Positions 46,351-56,009 of a DNA stretch of 64,000 nucleotides are shown one piece after another. A model generated the notes under the pieces. The model did no database searches. It worked only from the letters and a program-made list of their open reading frames with translations, and had not been told where the DNA came from. Position 1 is the first letter of the stretch; each line of letters opens with the position of its first letter. This DNA is from Labia minor (Eukaryota; Arthropoda; Insecta; Dermaptera; Spongiphoridae): assembly GCA_963082975.1 (NCBI GenBank), contig OY720345.1:59006528-59070527 (forward strand). The letters are read 5' to 3'. The position numbers and the translations under genes are program-made.

Positions 46351-46849
46351 AGTAATTAATTTAATTTTGTATGAATAATAAATATCAATTAAAAAAAATG
46401 ATGGATATTTATCTAAAATTCTATCCATTTATATTATGGGTTTAAAAAAAAAACTTAGTATAAACTATTTTGAATTTTATTATATTGTATTGATAGAAGA
46501 TATTTCTTATCTTATGAATGTTACTGGAAATGGAATCTCATAAAATTTCGTTTAATACCTTAGCAATATACATTTTATTTTTTCTAATTTTATTTTACAA
46601 TGAAAAAAAAATGTAATAAAATTTCTTTTGTATTTGCCATAGATAATATTTCCAGTTGATTGAGTAGACAGATTTAATATAACATTTTAAAAATATACCT
46701 ACTGTTTTTGAAATGAGAATTTCAATATTTAAAACAATATTTTTTTAATTAATGTTTTCTGTCCTGGTATTATAAAGTCGATTTTAGTTGTTTTTTTTTT
46801 ATTTTTATTTTTTTTTTATTTTTACACTTGCCTATCTAACAAACTTTTT
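46351..46849. other. AT-rich sequence
   Basis: Nothing recognised; long T-runs near 46790-46825. Confidence 0.4.
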
Positions 46850-47390
46850 CTCTATGTAGTTAGCAAATCGTATTGACAGCTGTTGTGTGCGTCCTCTGTA
46901 GCACCAGTAGAGATGCTTCTGGGTCTTTTTGAACATCAAACAAATTCCATTTGATTGCACATGAATTTTTCTGCAAATAGCATGCGTGGAGCCCGGGGGC
47001 GAGGTGAGATCATTGGGGGTAGGAACGAACGATCTATGTGTCAGATGCGTTACTCGAAATGGAGAGGAGAATCAAGAGCAACAGCAGGAACAGTAACGTG
47101 GAGAAAAGCTTTCACGCCTTCCATCACGTGACAGGCTTCCCGAGTAGTGTTTTACTCTGGTTTCGCCTCCCTCACCCCAAGACCTGTGTGTAACTACGTG
47201 CCCACTACGAAGGGAGGGATGGCAATTTTCCCTTTAGTAAGCCTTTGCAATTGGATTATTTCTTAGCAGGGCTCAGTCTGACCCTTGCAATTTCAAACAG
47301 CCCTTGGGCATCTTGCAACTCGGTTGGTCAACCGTTTACCAAAATCGAGATTCCCTCGAAAGGCAAAAATTATTCTTTCACTCCCTTTTG
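46850..47390. other. GC-rich island with overlapping open frames
   Basis: The most GC-rich stretch in the window, with many CpGs (gcccgggggcgag, cacgtgacaggcttcccgag). It has no repeat partner here. A 56-codon plus-strand frame (46961-47131) starts MNFSANSMRGARGRG; a good donor (GAG|GTGAGA at 47001-47009) would end its first 14 codons as an initial exon. On the minus strand 46970-46860 is open after an AG acceptor and reads FDVQKDPEASLLVLQRTHTT before TAVNTIC and stop. Both cannot easily be real. A promoter/first-exon region is a fair guess; I recognise neither peptide. Confidence 0.4.
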
Positions 47391-48311
47391 TAGGATTAAA
47401 TATTAAAATTTAATAAGTCCGTTCTCTTCGATTCAGAAAAATTGAATTAAATAATAAAAATAACCACAAAAGCTCACTTCTCAAATGTTTTTTATAATTT
47501 AACTTGAGAAGTATTTTTATTTTTTTTTTTATTTTATTTTTTTCGAGTTATTCTTCAAGTTAAATAATAGTAAGAATATAAATTTTAATCAAAATCACAA
47601 GATATGTTTTTAAAAGATTTCATAATAAAGTTTTAAAAAAAAAAATTAAATTGCTTTTGTCTGATGAAATTTAATGAAATCTCTCAGTTAATTAAATATT
47701 TACTTTCATTTACTCTTAGTATTTATTTAAGGCCGTTATACTTAATTTTCTGTGTTAAGTAAATTTTGATTAAAATTCAAGTCGAAATATTAGTTCAATT
47801 TTTTTTTTTGCACTTTTCTTGAAAAGGCTCTTTATTTTTAATTTGTATTATTTTTCCTTTGTTTGAAAGCTTTTTTTTAATACTTAAGTTGTTTTAATGT
47901 TATTTAATGGCATTAACATTAACGTTTAATTTATTTTTAGTCATGGGTAAAACCATTTATAATTTTAAAAGAAAATTCTAAATTATTTTGTATATTACGC
48001 TATGTTTTTGTATATTCCATATGTTTATAATAATTTAACAATCAAATTTAAATGTGAAAATATGTTTATATATTTAAATTCTTCAGATCATGGAAGACAA
48101 ATAATATCCGATAACAAAATTTATGTTATCATTTATCATTAATATTTTCTCCAAATTAATGAAACATTAGTATTTTTGGATTATATAAATATTTGATGAT
48201 ATTATAATTTGTATATATACGAAAATAAATCAAATGAAACGAGGACGAGTATATAAATATAGATATAAATTACAAAAGTAAAATATTAAATAAAAAATGA
48301 TATTATGGCTC
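47391..48311. other. AT-rich sequence, nothing recognised
   Basis: Low-complexity A/T-rich sequence without supported features. Confidence 0.4.
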
Positions 48312-48575
48312 AAGTTTGGGGAGAGCAGGATAACCTAACTGGTTGCGCATCCAAACTAGCAAACCAGGAGTCCACTGTTCGAGATCAACAAGAACGAAAT
48401 TTTTAATAAAATTATTTAAAAAAAAATTATTAAAAAATTTTTAAAAATCCTTCACAATCCTTCCGTCCCCTACGCAGGCGCCAATCTCTCGGGTTTTATT
48501 TGAGTTCGCATCACATATGGACAGGACCCTTGGAGGTTGTCCAAAGCAGCATAAATCATAAGGAACAAATGCTAT
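48312..48575 (+). repeat. tRNA-derived SINE, second family
   Basis: A tRNA-like head has an A-box region GATAACCTAACTGG (48329-48342) and a B box GTTCGAGATC (48377-48386), followed by an unrelated GC-bearing body (about 48448-48560, cgtcccctacgcaggcgcc). The anticodon-arm region is only loosely tRNA-like, so it is a SINE or tRNA pseudogene rather than a tRNA gene. It does not share the family S palindrome. Confidence 0.6.
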
Positions 48576-48599
48576 AAATAAAAAGAAGTTTATAGCTCA

Positions 48600-48828
48600 A
48601 GTTTTAATAATAGGAGACAATTCTGAGGAAGGGTGCGATTTTGTACCCGAAACGTCGACAGACTGCTTAAATAAAAGTAGTAGTTTTATAATTATTAAAG
48701 AGATTTTTATTTAAAGACCACATTATTTGTAATATTTTTAATAATAATTAGTAATAATTTTAACTTTATAAATAATATTTACAAATAATATGTGGTCTTT
48801 AAATAAAAATCCCTTTCATAATTATAAC
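48600..48828. repeat. Penelope-like terminal sequence with inverted repeat
   Basis: CTGAGGA, a 6-bp stem (GGGTGC/GTACCC), then CGAAACGTCGAC (48633-48660) resembles the motif common near Penelope-like element ends. Just downstream, about 48690-48735 and about 48774-48825 form a ~45-base imperfect inverted repeat (atttttatttaaagaccac against gtggtctttaaataaaaat). Penelope copies often carry inverted terminal segments, which would fit. No GIY-YIG or reverse-transcriptase ORF is present. Confidence 0.4.
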
Positions 48829-48929
48829 AAAACTGTGAGCCGCTCCCCCTGAGGGGCCCGAGACTATTGTAAGAGAGGCGCGAATGTATTAGAACCAATT
48901 TTTTTTCTAAAATCTATAATAATCTATAA
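48829..48929. mobile_element. hAT-like MITE M3, left part of split copy
   Basis: Matches 29885-29975 (cgctcccc, ggggtcgcgagact, attagaaccaattttttt, aatctataataatctata). The outermost left terminal bases are not conserved. Continues at 49707 after the nested elements. Confidence 0.8.
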
Positions 48930-49706
48930 CAGGGGTCGGTAACCTGGTGCCCACGAAGCCATTTCAAGTGCCCACACATTTTCTTCCAATTTTTACCGAC
49001 CGACGATAGTAAGGGAGGTATTGTTTTCACACCAAATTTCACATGTGGAGATTTTTACATATCTCCACGAATCATGCATTTTCTTAACAGAAAAAAGTAT
49101 TTTTAGCATGATGTCTGTCCGTCCGTCTGTCCGTCTGTATAGATGTACTGAACGGCTTAACGGATTTTGATGAAATTTGGTATATTTACTTAATGCATCA
49201 GTGGGATGAATTGATCAACTTTTGGTGCAAATCCGGATACCGGAAGTGGTAGTATTAGCGATCGACGATAGGAAGGGAAGGGTTATTTTCGCACCAAATT
49301 TCACATAAGGAGATTTTTTTACATATCACCACGAATGTATTGGTTTTATCCTCGGGAAAAATCATCTTCATTATGTTTTTCTTAATTTAAAATTATAGGA
49401 CGTCACCCAGCCCTTCATGACGTCACAGCCTCGGGTAACGTCGGCAACGCCGGCTACTTCAGCTATATACTATAAATAAAATAAAATTAAAAATATTTAT
49501 GTTATATCCATATCTGTTTTTTATTACATTAATAGATATATTAAAATTATTTGAAATTGTTTCTGTAGCGGAAATTAATTTATTTCAAACCGTCGGTCGG
49601 TTCGGACCTGGCCACAGGTCAACTTATTTTAAATATTGTTCTAAATTAAACAAGGTAAAATGCTTTTGAACATTTTCGATTTTTTTTCAATTTTTTCAAT
49701 TTGGTT
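48930..49706. mobile_element. hAT-like MITE M5 nested in M3 and itself interrupted
   Basis: Starts CAGGGGTCGGTAACCTGG like the intact copy at 15271. It is interrupted by HINE-A at 49005 and resumes at about 49630 (tgttctaaattaaac, then acattttcgattttttttc). Its right terminal repeat is missing: at 49707 the sequence is M3 again, so the right end of M5 and part of M3 were deleted together. Confidence 0.8.
49005..49627 (+). mobile_element. HINE-A element, full length, innermost of three
   Basis: Arm ACCGACCGACG at 49005-49015 after a TTTTT run. (GTCY)n at about 49115-49137. ACCGGAAGTG at 49239-49248; TGACGTCA at 49418-49425 (the first box reads GGACGTCA). 3' arm CGTCGGTCGGT (49591-49601), hairpin GACCTG-GCCA-CAGGTC (49605-49620). 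A short GC-rich insertion (gggtaacgtcggcaacgccg, 49434-49453) is unique to this copy. Confidence 0.88.
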
Positions 49707-49817
49707 ACTATATTATGTGAGTATTTATGAAATTAAATTATTACAAAAATTAAGGGGATCGCAATAATTTTTTTTAAAAAAAAGGGGGCACGGCCTCAGA
49801 AAGGTTGGAAACCACTG
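49707..49817. mobile_element. hAT-like MITE M3, right part of split copy
   Basis: actatattatg through AAAAAAAGGGGG to AGGTTGGAAACCACTG (49802-49817), matching the right end of the intact M3 at 30045-30154. Confidence 0.85.
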
Positions 49818-50640
49818 TTTTAATAAATATTGTAGTATTTTTATTTAATTTTCTGGTTACTCTTCATCCTTTATCTTCTAGTAAAATATTAATTATAATA
49901 AATTTTTAAAGTAAAATTATTTCTAATTTAATTCCTAGTTGTTTTTGGAAATTGGTAAAAATAAAAACTCAACAGATACTAAAATAAAATAAAATAAAAT
50001 AAATTATACAGATAGACATAATATTTGGTTGAAAAATTAGTCTGACATCAATTTAATTTTTTTTAAATATATTGTTTTATAACTATTTAGGCTATTTTAA
50101 TAATTATTGATAATGCAGTTCAGAATTTTGATCATGTAAATTTATTATATTTAATTTTAAAAATATTCATTTATTTTATTATTAAAAAAAAATGAAAATA
50201 CATAAAATATTCTGACTGAACTTAGCAAATCGTGCTTATGTTTTTATGCCTACATAATATAGTTAAACTAGATCAAATTATTGAGAATATTACACGATTT
50301 TATTTTCTCAATTATATTCGAATTTCTGAAATCCACTTCCAAGATCAGAACAGGTCATTATTTATAAGATGAAAAGATGCTAATCAATTTTATGATTAAA
50401 TTCCTTATAAAAACATTTTGAAAAATCATGTTTACCTTGATAATTTATGTGTAGAATTGAAACAAATTTAGATAATTTAAATTTTAACTTAGGTACTAGA
50501 TTTAAGCTGTAAAACAAGTTCCCGGTGTGATACTCCTTACATGACAAGTTTATCTATTATAACTTAATCCCAGCAAAGTACTTTGGAAAATGCATATAAA
50601 TAAAATATTTTTATATTAAAAGTTGAGAATTCATAAGCCG
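49818..50640. other. AT-rich sequence, nothing recognised
   Basis: A/T-rich with an (AAAAT)n patch near 49980-50002. No gene is supported. Confidence 0.4.
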
Positions 50641-50818
50641 CTCGAATATTATCTTGTTTACAAAAGTTGCTAGGTTCGCCCACTCCAGGCTTAAATGTTG
50701 TTGAAACTTACAGCTCCCATCCTGAGGGATTTTCGTCAAGCAACTCTTCTTTGGAATTCATAACCTTTCATTAAACAATTTTATAGAGTGCGTCATCACC
50801 ATCCACAAGTTATGAATA
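50640..50818. other. Mixed-composition sequence downstream of exon-like ORF
   Basis: On the minus strand this continues from the exon-like ORF described next. A good donor-like GAGCT|GTAAGT lies at about 50722-50712 (minus). Frames here are broken, so if it belongs to the same gene it is non-coding or decayed. Confidence 0.3.
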
Positions 50819-50989
50819 TTAGAAGAGCACGAGAAATAAACCCCAATTTATATTAACGTGATCCGGATATTGATTCCGGCCCAAGAGAGACGAAGCCAAG
50901 GTCACCACCGATCCCTTCATGATGATGAACGTTGACAATCCTTCATTAGACTCGAGGAATTCTCTTGTCAACTCAATAAATGACATGTC
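50819..50989 (-). CDS. Aquaglyceroporin-like exon or pseudo-exon
   Basis: On the minus strand a T8-AG acceptor is followed by a 56-codon open frame. It reads, in part, LTREFLESNEGLSTFIIM, then GSVVTLASSLLGRNQ and VNINWG. This follows the order of the first membrane helix and loop A of aquaglyceroporins: REFLxEfLgTFil, G.GSVaq, then SiNWG before helix 2. Aquaporins are membrane channels for water or glycerol. Odd points are two extra residues after FLE, two missing between IIM and GSVV, and a stop nine codons after NWG where helix 2 should begin. No NPA box was found nearby. It could be one exon with a weak donor near NWG or a decaying copy. The assignment rests on remembered family patterns. 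Confidence 0.4.
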   Translation of the reverse strand, partial: DMSFIELTREFLESNEGLSTFIIMKGSVVTLASSLLGRNQYPDHVNINWGLFLVLF

Positions 50990-51073
50990 CTAAAAAAAAT
51001 CTATCCAAAAGTAAACTTAATTTCAGAACAAAAAAAGAAAATCAAATAAATTAAATAGAAATAATATTACTAA

Positions 51074-51106
51074 ATGAAACTGGTTGCAGAATTTTTAGGC
51101 GAATAT
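51074..51106 (+). other. Short frame with a 27-base exact duplicate at 55649
   Basis: ATG then KLVAEFLGEY and stop. The 27 bases from CTGGTTGCAG to GGCGAATAT recur exactly at 55649-55675, while the flanks differ. LVAEFLG is also how many aquaporin first helices begin, but eleven codons prove nothing. Confidence 0.3.
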
Positions 51107-51300
51107 TGATGATACAGGATGGAGCAGAAATAACTCCCACACTTACAAAAATCACTGGGTGGTTACTAGTGTAAGTAAGGGTGTGGTTTATCTCGTGAAT
51201 AATTAAATCAAGTGGAGTTGAACATTTTGAGACTTTGTAGAAGAGGTCTTTTCTCTCATTTCGAAAGAATTTTAGTGAAAATGATGGAAAATTTATAAAA
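51107..51300 (+). repeat. Possible DNA-transposon end
   Basis: TACAGGATGGAGCAGAAATA and the following mixed-composition sequence resemble the TACAGGGTG-type ends of Tc1/mariner-like elements. No matching inverted end was found. Confidence 0.25.
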
Positions 51301-51777
51301 AAGACTTCAAATATGCATCAAACAAAAAGTTGTTTCAATTTTTGAAATTAAAATATATTTTTAACATGTGTTTAAAAAAAAATATTCATTAATGGTTGTT
51401 GGAATTATTTTTCTTTAATTAATCTATGAAATTTTGAAGCTATAAACAATACTACGATAACTTCACTCTATGTATACTATATAAGGGAGAGTTTGTTGTT
51501 CATTGTGTTAAATTCAAAATTCCCTACATATACACTATATGTATGTATATACTTATAATTCATGAAATTATTAAATTTATTTCTTACAATATTTTATTTA
51601 TTCATTAAAATTGTAACGATTTAATTTATGGTAAAAAAAAAAATAATAAATAAATTATATCATAAAATAAACTATTATATCATTTCCGATTCTATTTTCA
51701 TTTGACAAAAGTAGTAAATTAAAAATTTGATCAGATTGTCAAATTTATTTTAAAGGAAATGAATAAATAAAAAGTAA

Positions 51778-51818
<41 letters not shown>

Positions 51819-53315
51819 CAAAAGAATAAAATAATAATAATTTCGATAAATTTAATCTATCTTTAATATCAAAATTTCATTGCTGTCCAGGAACTTTCAA
51901 ATTTAATACAGTCAGAGAGAAATATAAGTAGACAGTGTCTTTTATTGTATAAATTAACCAATCAAATAAAAATAAAAAAAACTGACTTTTGTACGTCCTA
52001 CGTAAAAACAACGACTATCAAGTCGGTTATATGAATTAGGTGTCCTATATGATCAGAAGAACGGGTCCTATTAACCTTTACCTTGATTTTCTGGATCGCA
52101 ATCACTAAATACTTATCAGAAAACTTAATTAATTATCTTGATGAAAAAAAAAAACACATCTGTCTAAGTTTGAAAATAAAATATGATATTATTTATGCAT
52201 ATGTTTTTATTTCAGATTACATGTGATCGAAGTTATGATTATTCGATATTTTGTCTAACCAGACACACTTCAATATGAAATTCAAGTGTACTTCACTGAA
52301 TTACGACAGGCTATGCATCCCCTAAACAAAATATACTCGAAGAGAGGCATTTTTTTTTATATTTATTTTATGTGTTCTCTTAAGAATCTGATTAATGAGC
52401 ATTCTAAATGTAGGAGAGAAAGAAAAACCGGTTCAATATATATATATATATATATATATATGGTATGTATATGTTTGTGTGTTTTGCGTGTGAAATATAT
52501 ACATATATAATAATCAATCAATGTTCTGAATATAAAAACTAATGGTTCATAACTTAATATGTATTTTGGCACTTATGGATTTATCAAAGTCTTTGAAAAA
52601 TTTAATCAAGCTAAATATTCTTTCTTTGGCTAGATACTATAGGCTATTTATAATTAACAAGACATCTAACAAATTAAAGAAATAAATAAAGAATACTCAG
52701 AGTTTGGACGGTTACAGATATTGGATTTGAAAATATTACACAAACACAATGTATTTGAAAATTGAATTATTAAATTAAATTAAATTAAAACACAGATTAT
52801 ATCTGATTGAAATGTTATAATTTTTATTCCAATGAATTTGTTATAAATAGTACAATTATTATATAATAACGGCAAATTTTAATTATTTTAATTTATTGAA
52901 CTATTTAAAACTACATTATTATAATTATTATAATTATAAATTATAGATTAAAAAAATAAAACATATTATCTCATTATACAAATTAAAATCTAAATTTAAT
53001 TATTTCATATTTAATAAAAATAAAAGATATAATAGTTATTCAACAATTTCAATTTTAATATAAAAAAAAATATTTTAGAAAAAGAAAATTTGAATAATAA
53101 CTAATTTTATTTTATTTCTTTGTATTTTAGAGTGCAAAAGAATTTTTGTTTTTAATTTTCAAGAACAAGAAACCGTTCAACAAGTCCATAAAAAAATAGA
53201 GTAATTATTTCGATTAATAATAATTGTAACTAAAAAGTATAGTTGTTAAAACACTTTGAGAATTACTATTTATTACTCTTAAACTAAAGAATATATTCCT
53301 TTTTTCCTAATAATT
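51301..53315. other. AT-rich sequence with microsatellites
   Basis: (AT)n at 51781-51818 and 52437-52461; a degraded LINE tail (caggaactttcaaatttaat and gagaaatataagtagac) at about 51885-51935. The ORFs at 52286-52572 cross the second TA run on both strands and are not credible. Confidence 0.4.
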
Positions 53316-53475
53316 ATTATCTTATCTTATCTTATTATATACAAGCAAAAATTGTATATATATATATGTATATTTTTGAGATATAAAACCGTTCGAAGGA
53401 TTTTTTAAAGTTTATAATATTAAATTGTATAAACTTGTTAAAGGGTCGAGCGTTAGCTAGGTGTTCCAGGTACTT
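53316..53475 (+). repeat. Repeat C, short copy
   Basis: cttatcttattatatacaagc, a TA palindrome, aaaaccgttcgaaggatttt and the tail AAAGGGTCGAGCG to CCAGGTACT correspond to 645-765 and 1316-1352. Here the two ends lie only ~100 bases apart, so this copy lacks the middle. Confidence 0.55.
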
Positions 53476-53994
53476 TAAAATTAAATTTAATAAATCAAAT
53501 AATTCCTAAGATTTTTGAAAAGTACATAATAGTATTATTTAACGAAATTATATTTTTAATTAAAATAGTAATAATTTGACAAATGATATGATAACTATCA
53601 TCCATTTTCAAGTTAAATTATGCTTGCATAATTGTTTTATTCTTTTTATAAAATATAATAATATTTATAAATACTTATGTAATCAAAAGTGATGTTATAG
53701 TTGCTCTTTTAATAAAATATTCAAATATGCGTATACGTACTTTAAACTTGAAGTACATACGTATATATATATATATATACATGTATATATAAACTTTTTC
53801 AATTAAAATTTAAAAGAAAGACATTTTGCAAAATTTAATTATTTCAAAACATAAATTAAATATACAATATTTTGAAAATATTTTTCTGTGGTTGAAAAAA
53901 AAAATATTTTTTTTTTATTAAGTATCCTAAATCAACACTTGGGGTTGATTTAAACGAGGGAAAGATGATCATACATACTATAGAAATGAAAAAC
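53476..53994. other. AT-rich sequence
   Basis: (TA)n at 53763-53779. Nothing else recognised. Confidence 0.4.
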
Positions 53995-54420
53995 AAACAT
54001 TTTGCTTATCCAAACATCTTCATTGTCGTTTATGATGCCATCAAAATCTAAACGATTGCCCTTAAGGCGTAGAAAAGAGAGAATACGCCCTTTAAACATC
54101 AGCATTAAGCTCAACTTCCCCCTCCCTCTTCCTCCCCACCCCCTGTTTCTCTCTCTCTCTCTCTCTCTCTTCTTCACCAATCTTATTGACAATTCTGTTT
54201 GATGAATATCAGATAGGATCGAGATAGATAGTTGGTGCGATTGGCCTTGGGGTCACAGAAGGAAGGGAGGAGGTGCACATGCTTTGTGCATTTGATCATT
54301 AACATGCAAAATTGGTCGTAATCATCGACACATTGAGCGAGCAAAAGGCGTCACGCAACAGAGCCACTCTACCGATTGCACAACGCTGTTTGTTCTGCCC
54401 AATTCTGTTGTATGTATATA
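53995..54420. promoter_or_regulatory. Mixed-composition island, possible regulatory sequence
   Basis: Balanced composition with no repeat partner in the window, except a (CT)n run at 54149-54170. Notable words are ACATGCAAAAT (54302-54312, close to a POU octamer on one strand), TTTGATCATTAA, and a run of CGTCACG/GAGCGAGC sequence. ORFs on both strands cross the CT run and look accidental. The regulatory role is inference from composition only. Confidence 0.25.
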
Positions 54421-54478
54421 TACATCAACAGTTCTGTTCAACTTTTCTATCGACCATTTGCTACATATGTAGACAAAT

Positions 54479-54511
<33 letters not shown>

Positions 54512-55031
54512 TTTATATATATAAATAAAAATAACTTAAATCGTGAATCAAAAATGAGAAACGTCATCCAATATGGTTTGAAAGAGGAGGAAGAAAATCT
54601 TGAGGAATTAGAAAACAAAAATCTAAATAAAAGAAAAAACCTATTTCATTTAAATAACGATAAAAATAATTAAATAAATAACCTCAAAAAAATAAATAAA
54701 AATAAAGGTTTTGATAATTTGAGACACGATTCAAGATTATAATAGGAACTAAAATTCAATATTAATTTTTGAACAAAGGTAGAAAAATTTAAATTGACAA
54801 TAAATACAAGTATATGGATATATGGAAATATATAAATAAAAAATAAATTATTAGATATATCTACGATTAAAAATAATCTCTTAAATAAGAAATATTAAAT
54901 GACAAAAATTTATTCACAAATGACTATTTTAATCTGTTATAATGGTGGATTACATTTGAAGATTTTATATAAAACAAAAAACAAACAAAACAACAACAAA
55001 AAAAAAATCCTAAAAAGATGAACTAATTGTG

Positions 55032-55070
<39 letters not shown>

Positions 55071-55154
55071 CAAATTTCTCATAATTCACTAATTCAACTT
55101 TTAATTTTAATTTATTTTTTCTTTAAATCAACTTTTATTAGAGTTGGTCATTAT
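54421..55154. other. AT-rich sequence with TA run and A38 tract
   Basis: (TA)n at 54479-54504 and 38 consecutive As at 55032-55069. The A-tract may be the tail of an otherwise unrecognised retroposed sequence. Confidence 0.45.
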
Positions 55155-55284
55155 TAACTGGAGGGGGTCTATGCCCGAAAGGGCCAGGTTATATAAGTAC
55201 TTATATTTGGGAGAGGCCTATGCCCAAACGGGCCTGGTACTTAGTGAAATAATTATAATAAAAAAAAAAAAAAAAAAAAAAAAA
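55155..55284 (+). mobile_element. LINE 3' end with duplicated hairpin and poly-A
   Basis: Two tandem versions of GGxxTATGCCC-loop-GGGCC lie about 50 bases apart. The first has the perfect stem GCCC-GAAA-GGGC (55173-55184), the second GCCC-AAAC-GGGC (55231-55242). A/T-rich sequence and 25 As follow (55260-55284). GGAGGCCTATGCCC-type ends close many insect non-LTR retrotransposons of another family than the GATA-tailed one here. Downstream, CCAATAAAGGC and (AAAT)n at 55343-55370 may be a second tail. Confidence 0.55.
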
Positions 55285-56009
55285 TTGTAATTATCTTCTT
55301 TTGTACACTTAAAAGTTACCTATTTTTTGTAAATATTCTGTACCAATAAAGGCTAAATAAATAAATAAAAAAATATATATATAATATGATTTAAAGATTA
55401 TTTTAACATATATTGTGATTTATTTATTTGTTTAAACATGAAACATCATTTTTAATATAATTGAAAATTTGAAATAATTTCGTTTATTATTCTATAAAAC
55501 TTTGGAGAAGGGTTATATATTTTCTTGGATTTATTTATTTAGCAGATTCCTCATTAACCGATTAATTGATATTGTTTTAAATTTAAAAATTAATTTCAAT
55601 AAAGCTTATATTGAAATAATATTCTTTTGTAAATTTCCAAATTATTCTGGTTGCAGAATTTTTAGGCGAATATAAAAAAAATATATGAATAAACGGCTTC
55701 CATGGCTTTACTATCTTTCATTAATTTATTATTATTTTTTTAAATTATTATTTATAAAAAGTCATTATTCAGAAGTAAAAAAAAACAACAAATATTGTTG
55801 AATATGAACTTGAGGACTATACTTCCAAATTGTGCATAAAAATTATAGTTGAGTAATTATTTAATTAATTATTGAATTATTCTTTTATATGAAAAATTTC
55901 TAAATATATATATATATATATATATAATTTAATTTATAATAAATAAAGTAGTTCATCTAATTTTAAATTAATAAAATAGATAATATTTTAAACAATTAAT
56001 GATTTAAAA
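55285..56009. other. AT-rich sequence
   Basis: Includes the exact 27-base repeat of 51080 at 55649-55675 and a (TA)n run at 55905-55926. No gene is supported. Confidence 0.4.

Noticed and set aside
48329..48390. Functional tRNA gene
   Set aside because: A and B boxes are present, but acceptor and anticodon stems do not form properly and a SINE-like body follows.
48633..48665. Complete hammerhead ribozyme
   Set aside because: The CTGAGGA/GAAAC core and stem II are present, but the bases before CTGAGGA and after GTC do not pair to form stem I, and helix III has no room.
51781..51818. Regularly spaced or tandem repeats as a CRISPR array
   Set aside because: Only simple microsatellites are present in this eukaryotic sequence; no spacer-repeat structure exists anywhere in the window.
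55032..55069. A38 tract as proof of a processed pseudogene
   Set aside because: No recognisable mRNA-like sequence precedes it and no flanking duplication was found.
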